64,000 nt of DNA. It comes from Hygrophila difformis (lineage: Eukaryota; Streptophyta; Magnoliopsida; Lamiales; Acanthaceae). Each line of letters starts with the position of its first letter. Position 1 is the stretch's first letter. Shown here piece after piece: positions 20,944 through 33,033 of this stretch. Both the position numbers and the translations under genes were made by a program. The notes beneath the pieces are model-generated. The model worked only from the letters and a program-made list of their open reading frames with translations, was not told the origin of the DNA and did no database searches. The stretch lies in the NCBI GenBank assembly GCA_030278955.1, contig JAOANR010000002.1:24848057-24912056 (forward strand). Reading direction: 5' to 3'.

Positions 20944-21581
20944 AGGAGCCTTTGTCGCGGAAGACTTTGTCGCGGAAGCCCTTTGTCGCGGAAGCCTTTG
21001 TCGCGGAAGCCTTGTCGCGGAAGCCTTTGTCGCGGAAGCCCCTTTGTCGCGGAAGTCCTTGTCGCGGAAGAGGAGCCCTTGTCGCGGAAGCCCTTGTCGC
21101 GAAAGCCCCCCCCTGTCGCGGAGGCCGGTATCGCGACCAAGCCCTTGGATCGCGACAAAACCCTTTTAGGGACAAAGTAGCTTTAGGGTTTCTTGTTATT
21201 TCCCTTATTTGTTTATTCCTAGTTTAGGGTTGTTTAAACACTTGTGTTTTGGGACACCTATAAATAGGTCCTTCCCAACCTTGCCTCATTTTCACCTTTT
21301 GAATGAATATATTTTGAAACACTTTGAGAGAGTGAATATACTTTGTTTGAAAGGTCACCTATGAGTTCATCCATTCGGTTTGGATTCCTTTTGAGCATGG
21401 GATGTGTTCAATCGTATCGTAGCCACTAGGATTGTCGATCGAGGGACTCGTAGCACATTCGGTGTGTGATTGGTCCAAGGTTGAGCCTCCCGACTTGGTA
21501 ATCCCATTATCTTTTATTTTTCCATTTTCATGTTCTTCACTTTGTTCATCCATGAATATGTGTCTAATCCGATCCATGGCA
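20727..21581 (+). repeat. 3' LTR of D
   Basis: 855 bp, the same ends as the 5' LTR, followed by the TSD GGTTA. Its first about 217 bp are the 3' end of the gag-pol coding sequence (stop TAG at 20941-20943). Differences from the 5' LTR seen by eye: one repeat unit fewer, three C/T or A/G changes in the GTCGCGG block, and two further substitutions downstream. Confidence 0.92.
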
Positions 21582-21586
21582 GGTTA

Positions 21587-21876
21587 TGTGATCTAGGATC
21601 CAGCATCAACGTGATGTCTCTAGCCATGGCAATTCGCCTAAGGCTCGGAGAGATTGAACCAGTCAAGATGAAACTGCAACTGGCAGACAGATCAATCACC
21701 AAACCCGTAGGAATCCTCAAGGATGTGGTAGTCAAAACCGGCAAAGTTCTTTTCCCGGTTGACTTCATCATCCTTGACATTGAAGAGGACTCCGAAATGC
21801 CACTTATCCTGGGACGCCCATTTCTGGCCACTGGCGGTGCATTGATTGATGCTACATCTGGAAGAGTCACATTGAG
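21587..21876 (+). pseudogene. Protease region of element E, part 2 (catalytic core)
   Basis: The frame continues from 13135: LCDLGSSINVMSL (active-site D-L-G in place of D-T/S-G, normal for Athila), LQLADRSITKPVGILKDVVVK, and EDSEMPLILGRPFLATGGALID. It is interrupted by element C after ...GRVTL (TSD TTGAG at 21872-21876) and resumes at 31119. The open frame itself extends a few codons into the LTR of C and stops there. Confidence 0.88.
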
Positions 21877-23403
21877 TGCCATGGATCCTTATGGATGATC
21901 GAAAAACAACAACAAAGTCGAATCGCAAATATTTCCTAAGTGGAGAAGAGATCAGAGTTTGAGAGTTGCGATCCGATGGAAAAAGAGAAAATAATGCGGA
22001 ATTGAAAGGATAGCGGACTTAGCCTCATGACACGATCTCGATGGAAGCAACCAATGCCTTCTACATGGCCTCATCCACTCCAAACCGAGCAATCGACCGA
22101 GGGAACCCGAGGACGTCCATTCCTCGTCTCCACGAACAAAGCTACTCCAAGCTTCACCCGATTTCACGCCCTCACGTAGGCTAAACGTCTCTCATTTTCT
22201 CACCCTTCACAAGTGACGAAAATTGAAAGAAAAGAAGAAGGAAATTTCATTCCAAATGAGAAAAATCTCAAAGTTTTACAAATGATCAAAAGGTACAAAT
22301 GAATTCAAGTCATCCCCTATTTATAGATGGAGGGAGGATAGGAGTGACCTATGATTACAAGTAAAGATGACCTACTAAAGTGGTAAACAAGTTACAAGGG
22401 AAGTTACACTCTCCCACTTAATGCCTTAAAAGTCAACAAAGGAAGTTACATATGACCTCCTCAAGAGGTAACAAGTTTCCCCCTTCTTTAGTGGTGACCT
22501 TCTCAACAAGTTGCAAGTGAAGTAACTTCCACTTCAAAGCTTCCTTCCCGCCATGTACTGAACTTCGCTCGCGATGTGATGAAATGCTCGCGATATGTCC
22601 AGAACTTTGCTCGCGATATACTGAACATCGCGTGGATTGTGACGGAATCCTCTCGCACTGTCCATACTTTCCTCCTCGCTATATCACTTCTCTTCACGCC
22701 ATGTGATGAACTTTGCTGAAGTGATTTGTGAGCTTCCGAAGTCTCTTTTTTTTATGCTTCTACTCGCCCTATGCCTACAAAACACAAGAAAAGTCATAAG
22801 AACAAAGCACTTATAATGACATAGCATAGGAACAAAGCAAGGAAAAAGATATATCAAAAGACTAAGGCATGGAAGTGTTCTTCGGTTGTCCTTAACACCT
22901 TCAAAACAAGATTAGAAGTCATTAGGAGATGTTTAGTACTTAATCAAGTTCATAATCATGATTATCAAAGTATGATATATCATCCAAAACTAGTTTAAGG
23001 TTGTTTAAACTTGACTAGGTTTGTTTAAGGAAGATGTAATAGAAATCATGGTTTCCTGTCTCCCTTTCATGACCCCTTTATTTAGCGTATGTTAAGGATA
23101 CGTTTCCCGGAGTTCTAGAACTCCGATTGAGGCGATTCAAAATCCCACGCGATCCTTAGAACGTCGCCTTTCCAACCAAGCATTGAAATCGCATTCTCGG
23201 GGATGTTAAAATACGACGACGTGACCGAACAGCCTGCTGCCACGTGTGCTTCCTCTTGTTCTTCCTCAATTGAACTTCCTTGCTTTATATAATCCTCCAA
23301 GGCATGAATGAACTTGTTGATTCTAGCTCTCGTCTTTGGTCCTTCACCGAAATATGGGATTGCAATGTTGACCGTCGCGTTGACCGTCGGGGCATCCATG
23401 TCA
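21877..23403 (-). repeat. 3' LTR of C
   Basis: 1527 bp. In element sense it starts TGACATGGATGCCCC and ends GGATCCATGGCA. Its first 289 bp are coding (end of pol). TATA-type CTATAAATAG in element sense at 22317-22326. It lacks a 22-23-bp unit, rich in 'cgcgatatactga', that is present in the 5' LTR. Confidence 0.92.
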
Positions 23404-25340
23404 TCCCCTCCCCCTTGCGAAGGTTGAGCCATCAACCGTTCTTGCTCTTCGTCAGCCCTGTCGAAAAGAGAAAGATCAGCAACATTGAATGTAGCATTGA
23501 TATTATAATCACCGGGCAACTCCAACTTATAGGCGTTGTTGTTGATTCGCTCAAGCACTTTGAAAGGTCCGTCTCCTCTTGGAGATAACTTGTTGCGTCG
23601 TTGCATCGGAAACCTTTCTTTCCTCATATGTACCCATACCCAATCACCGGGGTTTAAGACCAATTCTTTCTTCCCTCGATTAGCATACTTAGCATAAGTA
23701 GCAGCTGATTTCTCAAGGCTCTCCTTGACATTCTTATGCATCTCCTTAATAGCTCTAGCACGGTCTCTGCTATTGATATTCATATACTCATTGCGTGGCA
23801 ATGGCAACAAATCAGTAGGAGTAAGAGGGTTAAAGCCATAAACGACTTCAAAAGGTGACATATGAGTTGCACTATGTATATGGCGATTATAAGCAAACTC
23901 TATATATGGTAAACATTCGTCCCAACTCTTACTATTTCTATGCACAATTATGCGAAGCAAATTACCTAAAACCCGATTGACTGATTCTGTCTGACCATCG
24001 GTTTGTGGGTGGTAAGAAGAAGAAAATAACAGTTTGGTACCAATCTCATGCCATAATGACTTCCAAAAGTAACTTACAAATTTAGCGTCGCGGTCTGAGA
24101 CAATCGATTTTGGTACTCCATGTAAACGTACCACCTCTTTAAAGAAAATCTTAGCCACATGGTGAGCGTCGTTGGTCTTAGCGCACGGGATAAAATGAGC
24201 CATTTTGGAAAACCTGTCAACCACAACAAAGATAGAATCTTTAGCGCGTGCTGTTCTAGGTAAACCAAGTACAAAATCCATACTAATATCTAGCCAAGGC
24301 CCTTCAGGTGGTGGCAGTGGCTTGTATAGCCCATGCGGTTTAAGCGTAGATTTGGCCTTGAGACATGTGATACATTTAGAAATGTATGCAGCTACATCTT
24401 TCTTCATGCTCGGCCAATAAAATTTCTCACCAAGTATTTCCATAGTATTATTGACACCAAAGTGTCCCATTACACTTCCTCCGTGTACTTCTTGAATAAG
24501 AAGTTCTCTTAAAGAACATTTAGGAATACAAAGCTTATTCCCTTGGTAGAGGTATCCTTCGAACCTGTAGAAATCCTCAAAACCATGTATTTCACATTTA
24601 AACCAAATATCTCCAAAATCTTGATCATTAGCATATAATTCCTTAATATGATCAAATCCAAGTAAATGCGTAGTAGCGTAAGAAATTAAAGCAAACCTTC
24701 TCGATAGTGCATCGGCCACTACGTTTTCCTTACCCTTTTTATACTTTATGATGTAGGGAAAAGTATCAATAAATCCAATCCATCTTGCATGCTGTTTACT
24801 CACTTGCCCTTGGCTCTTCAAGTGTTTGAGAGTTTCATGATCCGTGTGGATAATGAATTCTCTTCCCATGAGATAGTGTTGCCAAGTCCGTAAGGCTCGC
24901 ACAATAGCGTAGAGCTCTTTATCATAAGTAGGATAATTGAGAGCAGCTCCGCCCCATTTCTCACTATGATATGCTACAGCTCTTCCATCTTGAAGTAGCA
25001 CGGCTCCCATTCCTTTACCTGAAGCGTCACATTCAAGTTCAAAAGGAATATCAAAATTAGGCAATGCAAGTATTGGTGCACTAATCAATTTAGACTTTAA
25101 TAGCTCAAATGCTTCCTGATGATGCGGTTTCCATATGTACGCGACGTCCTTCTTCAGCAGTGAAGTAAGAGGCGCGGCAATGATGCTAAAATTAGGCACA
25201 AAACGCCTAAAGAAACCACACATGCCAAGAAATCTCCGAATTTCTCCAACATTGGTAGGCGCGGTCCATTCTTGAATGGCCTTTACCTTTTCATTATCAA
25301 CTTTCAAACCATCCTTGCTTACTACAAAACCAAGGAAAAT
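23115..25340 (-). pseudogene. 3' half of C gag-pol: RT end, RNase H, integrase, CR-like tail
   Basis: Continues the polyprotein after the frameshift near 25340. Seen in order: RT thumb (RRFLGMCGFFRRFVPNFS), RNase H ([33 protein letters not shown]), integrase zinc region (ending CITCLKAK) and catalytic segments SMDFVLG, SDRDAKF and TDGQTES. The last about 96 residues are inside the 3' LTR and include GPKTRARINKFIHALEDYI, similar in type to the CR motif that replaces a chromodomain in CRM elements. This half (730 codons) is itself uninterrupted. The stop is at 23115-23117. Confidence 0.88.
23404..23416 (-). other. Polypurine tract of C
   Basis: In element sense AAGGGGGAGGGGA immediately precedes TGACATGG, the start of the 3' LTR. 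It is translated within pol (SQGGGDD). Confidence 0.85.
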
Positions 25341-28021
25341 AACTCATTAGTATGAAAGATACATTTCTTAAAGTTAGCATAGAGTTGAGCTCCCCGAAGC
25401 TTTCCAAACATTTTTCGCACATGCTCAACATGCTCTTCTTCGGACCTAGAATATATCAGAATATCATCAAAGTAAACAACCACAAATTTACCAATATATT
25501 CTCTTAAAGTATGATTCATTAGTCGCATGAAGGTAGAAGGAGCATTAGTAAGGCCGAATGGCATTACCAACCATTCATACAAACCAAGTTTTGTTTTGAA
25601 TGCGGTTTTCCACTCATCACCTGGTTCCATGCGAATTTGGTGGTAGCCACTCCGTAGATCAATCTTGGAAAAGATGATCGCTCCATTGATCTCATCCAAC
25701 ATGTCGTCCAAACGTGGTATAGGGTGTCGGTATTTAATGGTTATAGCATTTACCGCCCTACAATCAACACACATTCTCCATGAACCATCCTTTTTAGGAA
25801 CAAGTAACACGGGCACCGCACAAGGTGACATGGATTCTCGAACCCATCCTTTATCCAAAAGCTCTTGAACTTGCTTTTGTACTTCCTTTGTCTCTTCCGG
25901 ATTCATCCTATAGGCTGGCCTATTTGGAATTGAAGATCCTGGTGTAAAATCAATCTTATGTTCAATGCCTCTAATAGGTGGTAATCCCGCAGGTAGCTCT
26001 TCGGGATAGACATCTCGATTTTCCTCAAGCATCCTAGCAAAAGAAATAGGAAAATTAGACAAAGAAGTATCATGTTTGTTAAAAGTAACGACATCTTTAC
26101 AAACCATAAGAAAAATACTTCCCTGTGGAGTATGTGATAGCTCATGCTTCAACTCTCTAATCGATGTAAGCATAGGAGATGGTGAACTTTCGCCCTTTGC
26201 TTTAGCTTTAGCTTTGGTTTTGGCTTTGATCTTAGCCTTAAGTTTCTCTTGATCCGCCCTCACTTGCTTTAATGACAATGATGAAATCTCTATCCTCTTT
26301 CCTTTGTGCATGAATCGGATGGTATTGAGCTTGCCATCATAGATGACTCCATGATCCGATTGCCAAGGTCTCCCAAGAAGTATATGACATGCGGTCATAG
26401 GAATGATATCACAAAGCACGTCTTCTTCATAGGAACTTATGCATATAGGAACAAGTGCTTGCTTGGTGACTTTCATTTCTCCACCTTGATTCATCCATTG
26501 CAAGTGATACGGTTTCGGATGTGGACTCGATTTAATTCCACATTTATCAATGACGTCCCAAGACACGGCATTTGTACAACTCCCGTTGTCAACTATAACT
26601 GCGGCCATGTTTCCCATGATTTTGCATTTCGTATGAAATAGATTTTCCCGTTGATCCTTAATACGATCCCCATCAACATTTTCCTTTAATGCACTTAAGG
26701 ATCTCATAGCAACAATAGAAAGTTCGTCTTCTATTTCTCCGACGTGATCAACTTCTTGTGTAGGATCATCATCTTCATATTCACAATCATACTCATTCTC
26801 ACCTTCCTCATTTTCCTCTTTCTCGGTCTCACTATCCGAAAGGAAGGTCATTCCTCCGTCTTGCAAAATCACAATATTTCTCATGACGCCATTCTTTTTA
26901 TCAAAAACTTTTCTCTCGTTAGGGCACTCATTAGCATAGTGTCCCTTCCTTTGACACTTAAAGCAAGTAACATCCTTTGCTTTATTGAATGTCTTCGGCT
27001 TATCCTCTTTAGGAAACTCTTTAGGAAAATCCTTCGGTTTATCGAACGGCTTTGGAACAGCCCCCTTTTGGACCCCATTATTCCATGGTTTCGACCCCCA
27101 TGAACTGGTAGTCTTACTATTCGTGTTGCTCTTGAAGTTTGAGGGATGTCTCTTCTTGACATTGCGTTCGGTCTTGGTAGCTAAGTTGACTAATTCTTCG
27201 ATGGTCTCGTGAGGATACAAATCCACGATTTCCATGATCTCTTTTCTCAAACCTTCCATGAAGCGTGCCATGGTGCTTTCTTCATCTTCATTGATTTGAG
27301 CTCGTAACATCAAGGTCTCCATCTCTTTGTAATACTCATCAACACTTTTAGACCCTTGTGTTAAAGATTCCAACTTCCGAAGCAATTGTCTCTTATATGT
27401 AGGAGGCACGAATCTATGCTCCATCGTCCTAATCAAACTTCCCCAAGTATTAATTGGTTCTAATCCCAACTTAACACAATCCTTTTGCATTTTCTCCCAC
27501 CACGTAAGAGCATACTCTTTAAATTCCACAATAGCTAATTGAAGCTTCTTGCGTTCGGTGTAATTGTGACAAGCAAAAATAAATTCCATACGACTTCTCC
27601 ATTCAAGAAATTCGTTGGGATCATTAGTACCTTTGAATGAAGGAATAGAGAATTTAATTCCTTTAACCTCTTCGTCTTGTCGCGTGACATTCCGAACAGC
27701 CCTTCTATTGTTATGACGTGGTGACTCTTCATCATGTGAAACTCTAGGTGAGTCTTCATCACTTTCCAAGTCAATTCCTTTACCCGGTCTTTGCCTTATG
27801 GGAGAAGTTTTACTAGTGGTTCCCATAGCTTCTCGAATTTGTGCTTGCGCGGCATCTTCTATATTTCGAAGATGTGCATTCATCCTTTTCTCCAAATTCG
27901 ATTGATAACGCAACATATCTCCTTTGACTTGGCCAATTTCATTTTGCAATTCTCCTTTTTGCGAATCCATCTTTACACCCAAGGATGTAATAGCGTTCAT
28001 TAAATCCTCCATAGTTGCCAT
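25341..28021 (-). pseudogene. 5' part of C gag-pol: gag, protease, RT fingers-palm
   Basis: Starts at the ATG of MATMEDLMNA (28021). Domains: coiled-coil N-terminus with NLEKRMNAHL, gag capsid core (KGIKFSIPSFKGTNDPNEFL), CCHC knuckle CFKCQRKGHYANEC (residues about 353-366), acidic linker, protease VDNGSC (D about 478), RT with YFDDILIYS (about 851-852). The frame shifts by one base around 25340, within a TTATTTTCC run in element sense, and stops at 25322-25324. Homology continues directly in the next frame, so the break is a single small indel and not a programmed gag-pol site (it lies in RT, where D has no shift). Confidence 0.88.
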
Positions 28022-29538
28022 ATTGCACCTACAAAAGAATGTAAGAAATATGCTATATGTATAGAATGTTAGAAAATAAAATGAATCTCACTCAAGTGGT
28101 AAGGTTTCGCTCGTGTATTTTGGTATGATCACTCAAACACTCTTCGGCGTCCGCTAGGAGTAGTAAGTTCAAGCGGCGACTTCGAATATCAATCCCCAAG
28201 CCCTCTTTTGGAATGGTGAGTGCTTGATATACGTACGCACTATGATATGAATCTTATATCAAAGTTCGACTCAATCAAAAATTAAGCGCGGAAGTGATAC
28301 AAGCATGCAAATTTCAAGCAAATCAACAAGTGAAAGAGAACAATGCACACAAGTATTCAAAATCAATGCAATGTACGTTGATCCGATGAGTGAACAGTAA
28401 CTCCGGCGAATGAACAGTAACTTCCGGCGAGGAATAGTAACTCCGGCGGTGAAAGTAACCTTCAACCAAAATACAACAAAAGAACAAATGTATACAATGC
28501 TTACAAAGTTTACTAGGCCACCCGCTTTATAATATTTTTTTTTTTCAAACTCTCGGCTTTTCAACAATGAGAGTGCCTTTTCCAACAACTCGGCTTTTGC
28601 TATAGATGTTGTTGAGTGTTGCCTTTTCAAGTATATTCTTTTTTTTTTTTGATATAGCCTTTTTACTTGGCCTAGTAGTTACAATTTGACAATAGTAACA
28701 ACTTACAACCAAACAAAATGAGGCGTAAATGAAAATACAACCAATCAACAAAATACGAGAACAAAGTGAGAACGAAACTCGCGGCTTCGATAAGAAACAA
28801 AGCGAGGGTAACAATGCGAGGAGCGTGCGGATCGGAAAGATCAAGTCTTGAGGCTCGAGATATTTAACAAAGCGAGGCTTGTGAAGACATCGCGAGGAAC
28901 GAAGCTTTCGAATTTGACTAAGTGTAGGTTCAAACCTTCGGCGTCAACAACGTGTTAAACGTTTGTACAAGGAACAAAGCGAGAAGCTTGTCCAAGTAAC
29001 AAAGCGTTAAGCTAGTTGTTTTTAAGTGTGAATTGGATTGTCAAAGCGTGAGCTTGAGTCCAAAACAACACAAGTGTGAATTCCCGACTCGATATGTCGA
29101 TCTCCAACTTGATGTGCCAATTTCCAATGTGACCACTTCGTCTCAAGCATACAATTGCATCTCAATTTTCAACAAGTGATACATATGAACTACTTTCAAC
29201 ATTGTCAATCACTCAAAATATTGCAATTGAATACAAGGAAATAACTTGTAACACTTAGAGGTCAAGCAAACAAAATCGCACAAAATTGACAAGATGGCAG
29301 AATTTTCAAATCGACGATATCTCAAGCAATACGTAACCAAAATGAGTCATTCAAGTGCCTAAACTGAAGTTCACGATCTGAATTTGAAGATAGGCACAAG
29401 AAACACCAGATTTGAACAAGAAACGATGCGGAAAAACAGCAAAACAGCAGCAGATTTTCAAGCAAACGGAAATGACGAAATTTTTGGTATTTTTATGATA
29501 TCTAAATGAAAATAAAACGAATGATCAATCCATACCAT
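28022..29538 (-). other. Untranslated leader of C
   Basis: 1.5 kb, no credible gene. Contains T-runs at 28540 and 28648 on the + strand, three near-copies of a 'aacagtaactccggcg' word (28390-28455) and several 'aacaaagcgag' words (28790-29010). No other feature recognised. Confidence 0.6.
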
Positions 29539-29550
29539 GCTCTGATACCA
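29539..29550 (-). other. Primer binding site of C (tRNA-iMet type)
   Basis: In element sense TGGTATCAGAGC. It lies 13 bp from the LTR end at 29564, an unusually large gap; D shows an 8-bp gap, so wide spacing may be a trait of this family. Confidence 0.8.
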
Positions 29551-29563
29551 AATTTAAAACTAA

Positions 29564-31113
29564 TGCCATGGATCCTTATGGATGATCGAAAAACAACAAC
29601 AAAGTCGAATAGCAAATATTTCCTGAGTGGAGAAGAGATCAGAGTTTGAGAGTTGCGATCCGATGGAAAAAGAGAAAATAATGCGGAATTGAAAGGATAG
29701 CGGACTTAGCCTCATGACACGATCTCGATGGAAGCAACCAATGCCTTCTACATGGCCTCATCCACTCCAAACCGAGCAATCGACCGAGGGAACCCGAGGA
29801 CGTCCATTCCTCGTCTCCACGAACAAAGCTACTCCAAGCTTCACCTGATTTCACGCCCTCACGTAGGCTAAACGTCTCTCATTTTCTCACCCTTCACAAG
29901 TGACGAAAATTGAAAGAAAAGAAGAAGGAATATTTCATTCCAAATGAGAAAAATCTCAAAGTTTTACAAATGATCAAAAGGTACAAATGAATTCAAGTCA
30001 TCCCCTATTTATAGATGGAGGGAGGATAGGAGTGACCTATGATTACAAGTAAAGATGACCTACTAAAGTGGTAAACAAGTTACAAGGGAAGTTACACTCT
30101 CCCACTTAATGCCTTAAAAGTCAACAAAGGAAGTTACATATGACCTCCTCAAGAGGTAACAAGTTTCCCCCTTCTTTAGTGGTGACCTTCTCAACAAGTT
30201 GCAAGTGAAGTAACTTCCACTTCAAAGCTTCCTTCCCGCCATGTACTGAACTTCGCTCGCGATGTGATGAAATGCTCGCGATATGTCCAGAACTTTGCTC
30301 GCGATATACTGATCTCTTCCTCGCGATATACTGAACATCGCGTGGATTGTGACGGAATCCTCTCGCACTGTCCAGACTTTCCTCCTCGCTATATCACTTC
30401 TCTTCACGCCATGTGATGAACTTTGCTGAAGTGATTTGTGAGCTTCCGAAGTCTCTTTTTTTTATGCTTCTACTCGCCCTATGCCTACAAAACACAAGAA
30501 AAGTCATAAGAACAAAGCACTTATAATGACATAGCATAGGAACAAAGCAAGGAAAAAGATATATCAAAAGACTAAGGCATGGAAGTGTTCTTCGGTTGTC
30601 CTTAACACCTTCAAAACAAGATTAGAAGTCATTAGGAGATGTTTAGTACTTAATCAAGTTCATAATCATGATTATCAAAGTATGATATATCATCCAAAAC
30701 TAGTTTAAGGTTGTTTAAACTTGACTAGGTTTGTTTAAGGAAGATGTAATAGAAATCATGGTTTCTTGTCTCCCTTTCATGACCCCTTTATTTAGCGTAT
30801 GTTAAGGATACGTTTCCCGGAGTTCTAGAACTCCGATTGAGGCGATTCAAAAGCCCACGCGATCCTTAGAACGTCGCCTTTCCAACCAAGCATTGAAATC
30901 ATATTCTCGGGGATGTTAAAATACGACGACGTGACCAAACAGCCTGCTGCCACGTGTGCTTCCTCTTGTTCTTCCTCAATTGAACTTCCTTGCTTTATAT
31001 AATCCTCCAAGGCATGAATGAACTTGTTGATTCTAGCTCTCGTCTTTGGTCCTTCACCGAAATATGGGATTGCAATGTTGACCGTCGCGTTGACCGTCGG
31101 GGCATCCATGTCA
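29564..31113 (-). repeat. 5' LTR of C
   Basis: 1550 bp, bounded by the TSD TTGAG at 31114. TATA-type CTATAAATAG in element sense at 30005-30014. The first part repeats the pol C-terminal coding sequence (minus-strand frame to 30825), as expected when the LTR includes the end of pol. Confidence 0.92.
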
Positions 31114-31118
31114 TTGAG

Positions 31119-33033
31119 GGTCGACAACAGAGAAATCTCCTTTGACATGGAGCAGCTGCAGAAGTTCCCGAGGGATCTTGTTCCATGTTTGATGTAATAG
31201 AAGGTAGTTGTGAGGATGAGAGCATAGACTCTATGACTGTGATGACAGACAAAGTTTCAAAACAAGTACTGACGCCTGAAGGTGCCGAGCAAGAAAGAAG
31301 CTGCAACGCTGTCCACTTCAAGGACCCTATCACTGGGGATCTTGAAGAATTCGACGGTGTTGAATTCACTCCGGAGGAGGAGGAGAGCACCACAGAAGAG
31401 GAAGTGGACCCTGTACTGACACAGGGTCCTGAAGGTAAATCTGATCTTTCAGCCCCAACCATTTCTCGCAAATTACTGCCTTCCGTTGAATGTCCGCCAG
31501 AGTTTGAACTTAAAATACTTCCGGATCATCTTAAGTACGTTTTTCTCGCTGAACATAAAAGATTACCGGTAATTGTATCAGCCAAGCTGACACAAGAACA
31601 AGAAAAAGCTCTGGTAGACATTCTAAAGAAATATGTACATGCAATTGGATGGACCATTTCTGATATAAAAGGAATAAGCCCCTCTGTTTGCATGCACAGA
31701 ATTTTAATGGAAGAGGAGTACAAGCCCTCTAGGCAACCGCAAAGGCGTCTGAACCCCCACATACAAGAAGTGGTAAGGAAAGAAGTTATCAAGCTCCTAG
31801 ATGCTGGTATCATCTATCCTATATCTGACAGCAAATGGGTTAGCCCAGTGCAGGTAGTACCTAAGCGTGGGGGGATGTGCATAACGACTAACGAGCAAGG
31901 AGAAGAAGTGGCGACACGTCCAGTGACCGGTTGGAGAGTTTGCATCGACTACCGGAAGCTTAACACCGCTATGCGGAAGGATCACTTTCCCTTGTCGTTC
32001 GTTGATCAGATGCTGGAGAGGTTGGCCGGGAGGGAGTATTACTGCTTTTTGGATGGGTACTCTGGTTACAATAAAATTGTAATAGCTAGTGAAGATCATG
32101 ATAAGACCACTTTCACGTGCCCATATGGAACTTTTGCGTACAGGCGCATGCCTTTTGGACTTTGCAATGCGCCTGCCACTTTTCAGCGATGCATGATGTC
32201 TATCTTCTCAGAATTTATCGAAAAATGCATTGAAGTTTTCATGGATGACTTCTCTGTGTATGGAGATACTTTTGATGAATGTTTGACCAATCTTGCAAAA
32301 ATTTTAAAAAGATGCGAGGACACTAACCTAGTTTTGAACTGGGAGAAGTGCCATTTCATGGTTACCGAAGGAATAGTGTTGAGTCACCGCATCTCGCGCG
32401 CAGGCATCGAAGTCGATAGGGCCAAAGTCTCAGTCATATCCAACCTTCCATTGCCAAACTCAATAAAAGCAGTTAGGAGCTTCTTAGGGCATGCCGGTTT
32501 TTACCGGAGATGCATTAAAGACTTTTCTAAAATTGCCAAGCCGCTCACTAACTTGCTTTGTAAAGAAAATTCTTTCTTAATAAATGAAGCGTGTGTTCAA
32601 GCTTTTGACACACTCAAGAAGATGTTGATTTCTGCCCCAATAGTGCAACCACCCGATTGGTCCATACCTTTCGAGGTAATGTGCGATGCAAGTGATCTCG
32701 CCGTGGGTGCAGTTCTTGGGCAACATAAGGAAGGGAGACACTGCGTGATTCATTATGCAAGTCATGCCCTGAATGAAGCTCAAACCAATTACACCACCAC
32801 GGAGAAAGAGATGTATGCTGTGGTTTTCGCGTTTGATAAATTCAGATAATACCTCATTGGTACGAAAACCATAGTATACACAGATCACTCTGCACTAAGA
32901 TACTTGTTCAGCAAACAAGACGCCAAACCTCGATTAATAAGGTGGGTACTTTTGTTGCAGGAATTTGATATCATAATAAAAGATAGAAAAGGCAGAGACA
33001 ATGGTGCTGCTGACCATTTGTCTCGAATATAAA
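31119..33033 (+). pseudogene. Element E pol: end of protease, reverse transcriptase, RNase H
   Basis: The protease frame resumes at 31119 and shifts frame near 31165-31184; the RT frame is open from 31185. RT shows RRLNPHIQEVVRKEVIKLLDAGIIYPISDS, YRKLNTAMRKDHFPL, FLDGYSGYNKI, TFTCPYGTFAYRRMPFGLCNAPATFQR (quoted in overlapping family blocks) and the catalytic VFMDDFSVYG (codons 354-355 from 31185). RNase H follows (VMCDASDLAVGAVLGQ). In-frame stops occur at 32847-32849 and again at about 33031-33033 within or just after the RNase H module (ending ADHLSRI). Athila-type. Confidence 0.9.

Larger units (their letters stand above)
13136..21581 (+). mobile_element. Element D: complete CRM-like chromovirus (Ty3/gypsy), 8.4 kb
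   Basis: LTRs at 13136-14007 and 20727-21581, TSD GGTTA at 13131-13135 and 21582-21586, tRNA-iMet-type primer binding site, an uninterrupted gag-pol, and a PPT. Excising D together with one TSD copy restores E's protease frame exactly. The gag-pol frame extends about 215 bp into the 3' LTR, as described for CRM (centromeric) retrotransposons. By eye the LTRs differ by about five substitutions plus one 17-bp repeat-unit indel, so the insertion is recent. Lineage (CRM versus another chromovirus clade) is from motif memory. Confidence 0.88.
21877..31113 (-). mobile_element. Element C: CRM-like chromovirus on the minus strand, 9.2 kb
   Basis: LTRs at 21877-23403 (3') and 29564-31113 (5'), TSD TTGAG at 21872-21876 and 31114-31118, tRNA-iMet-type primer binding site, gag-pol with one frameshift, PPT. 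Excising C with one TSD copy rejoins E's protease frame. Protein motifs and LTR termini (TGACATGGAT...ATCCATGGCA in element sense) make it a relative of D and of solo LTR F. About ten LTR-LTR substitutions and one 22-23-bp indel by eye: young, somewhat older than D. Confidence 0.9.

Noticed and set aside
25310..25345. Programmed frameshift between two pol ORFs of C
   Set aside because: The break lies inside conserved RT sequence, and close relative D encodes the same region in one frame; a simple indel is more likely.
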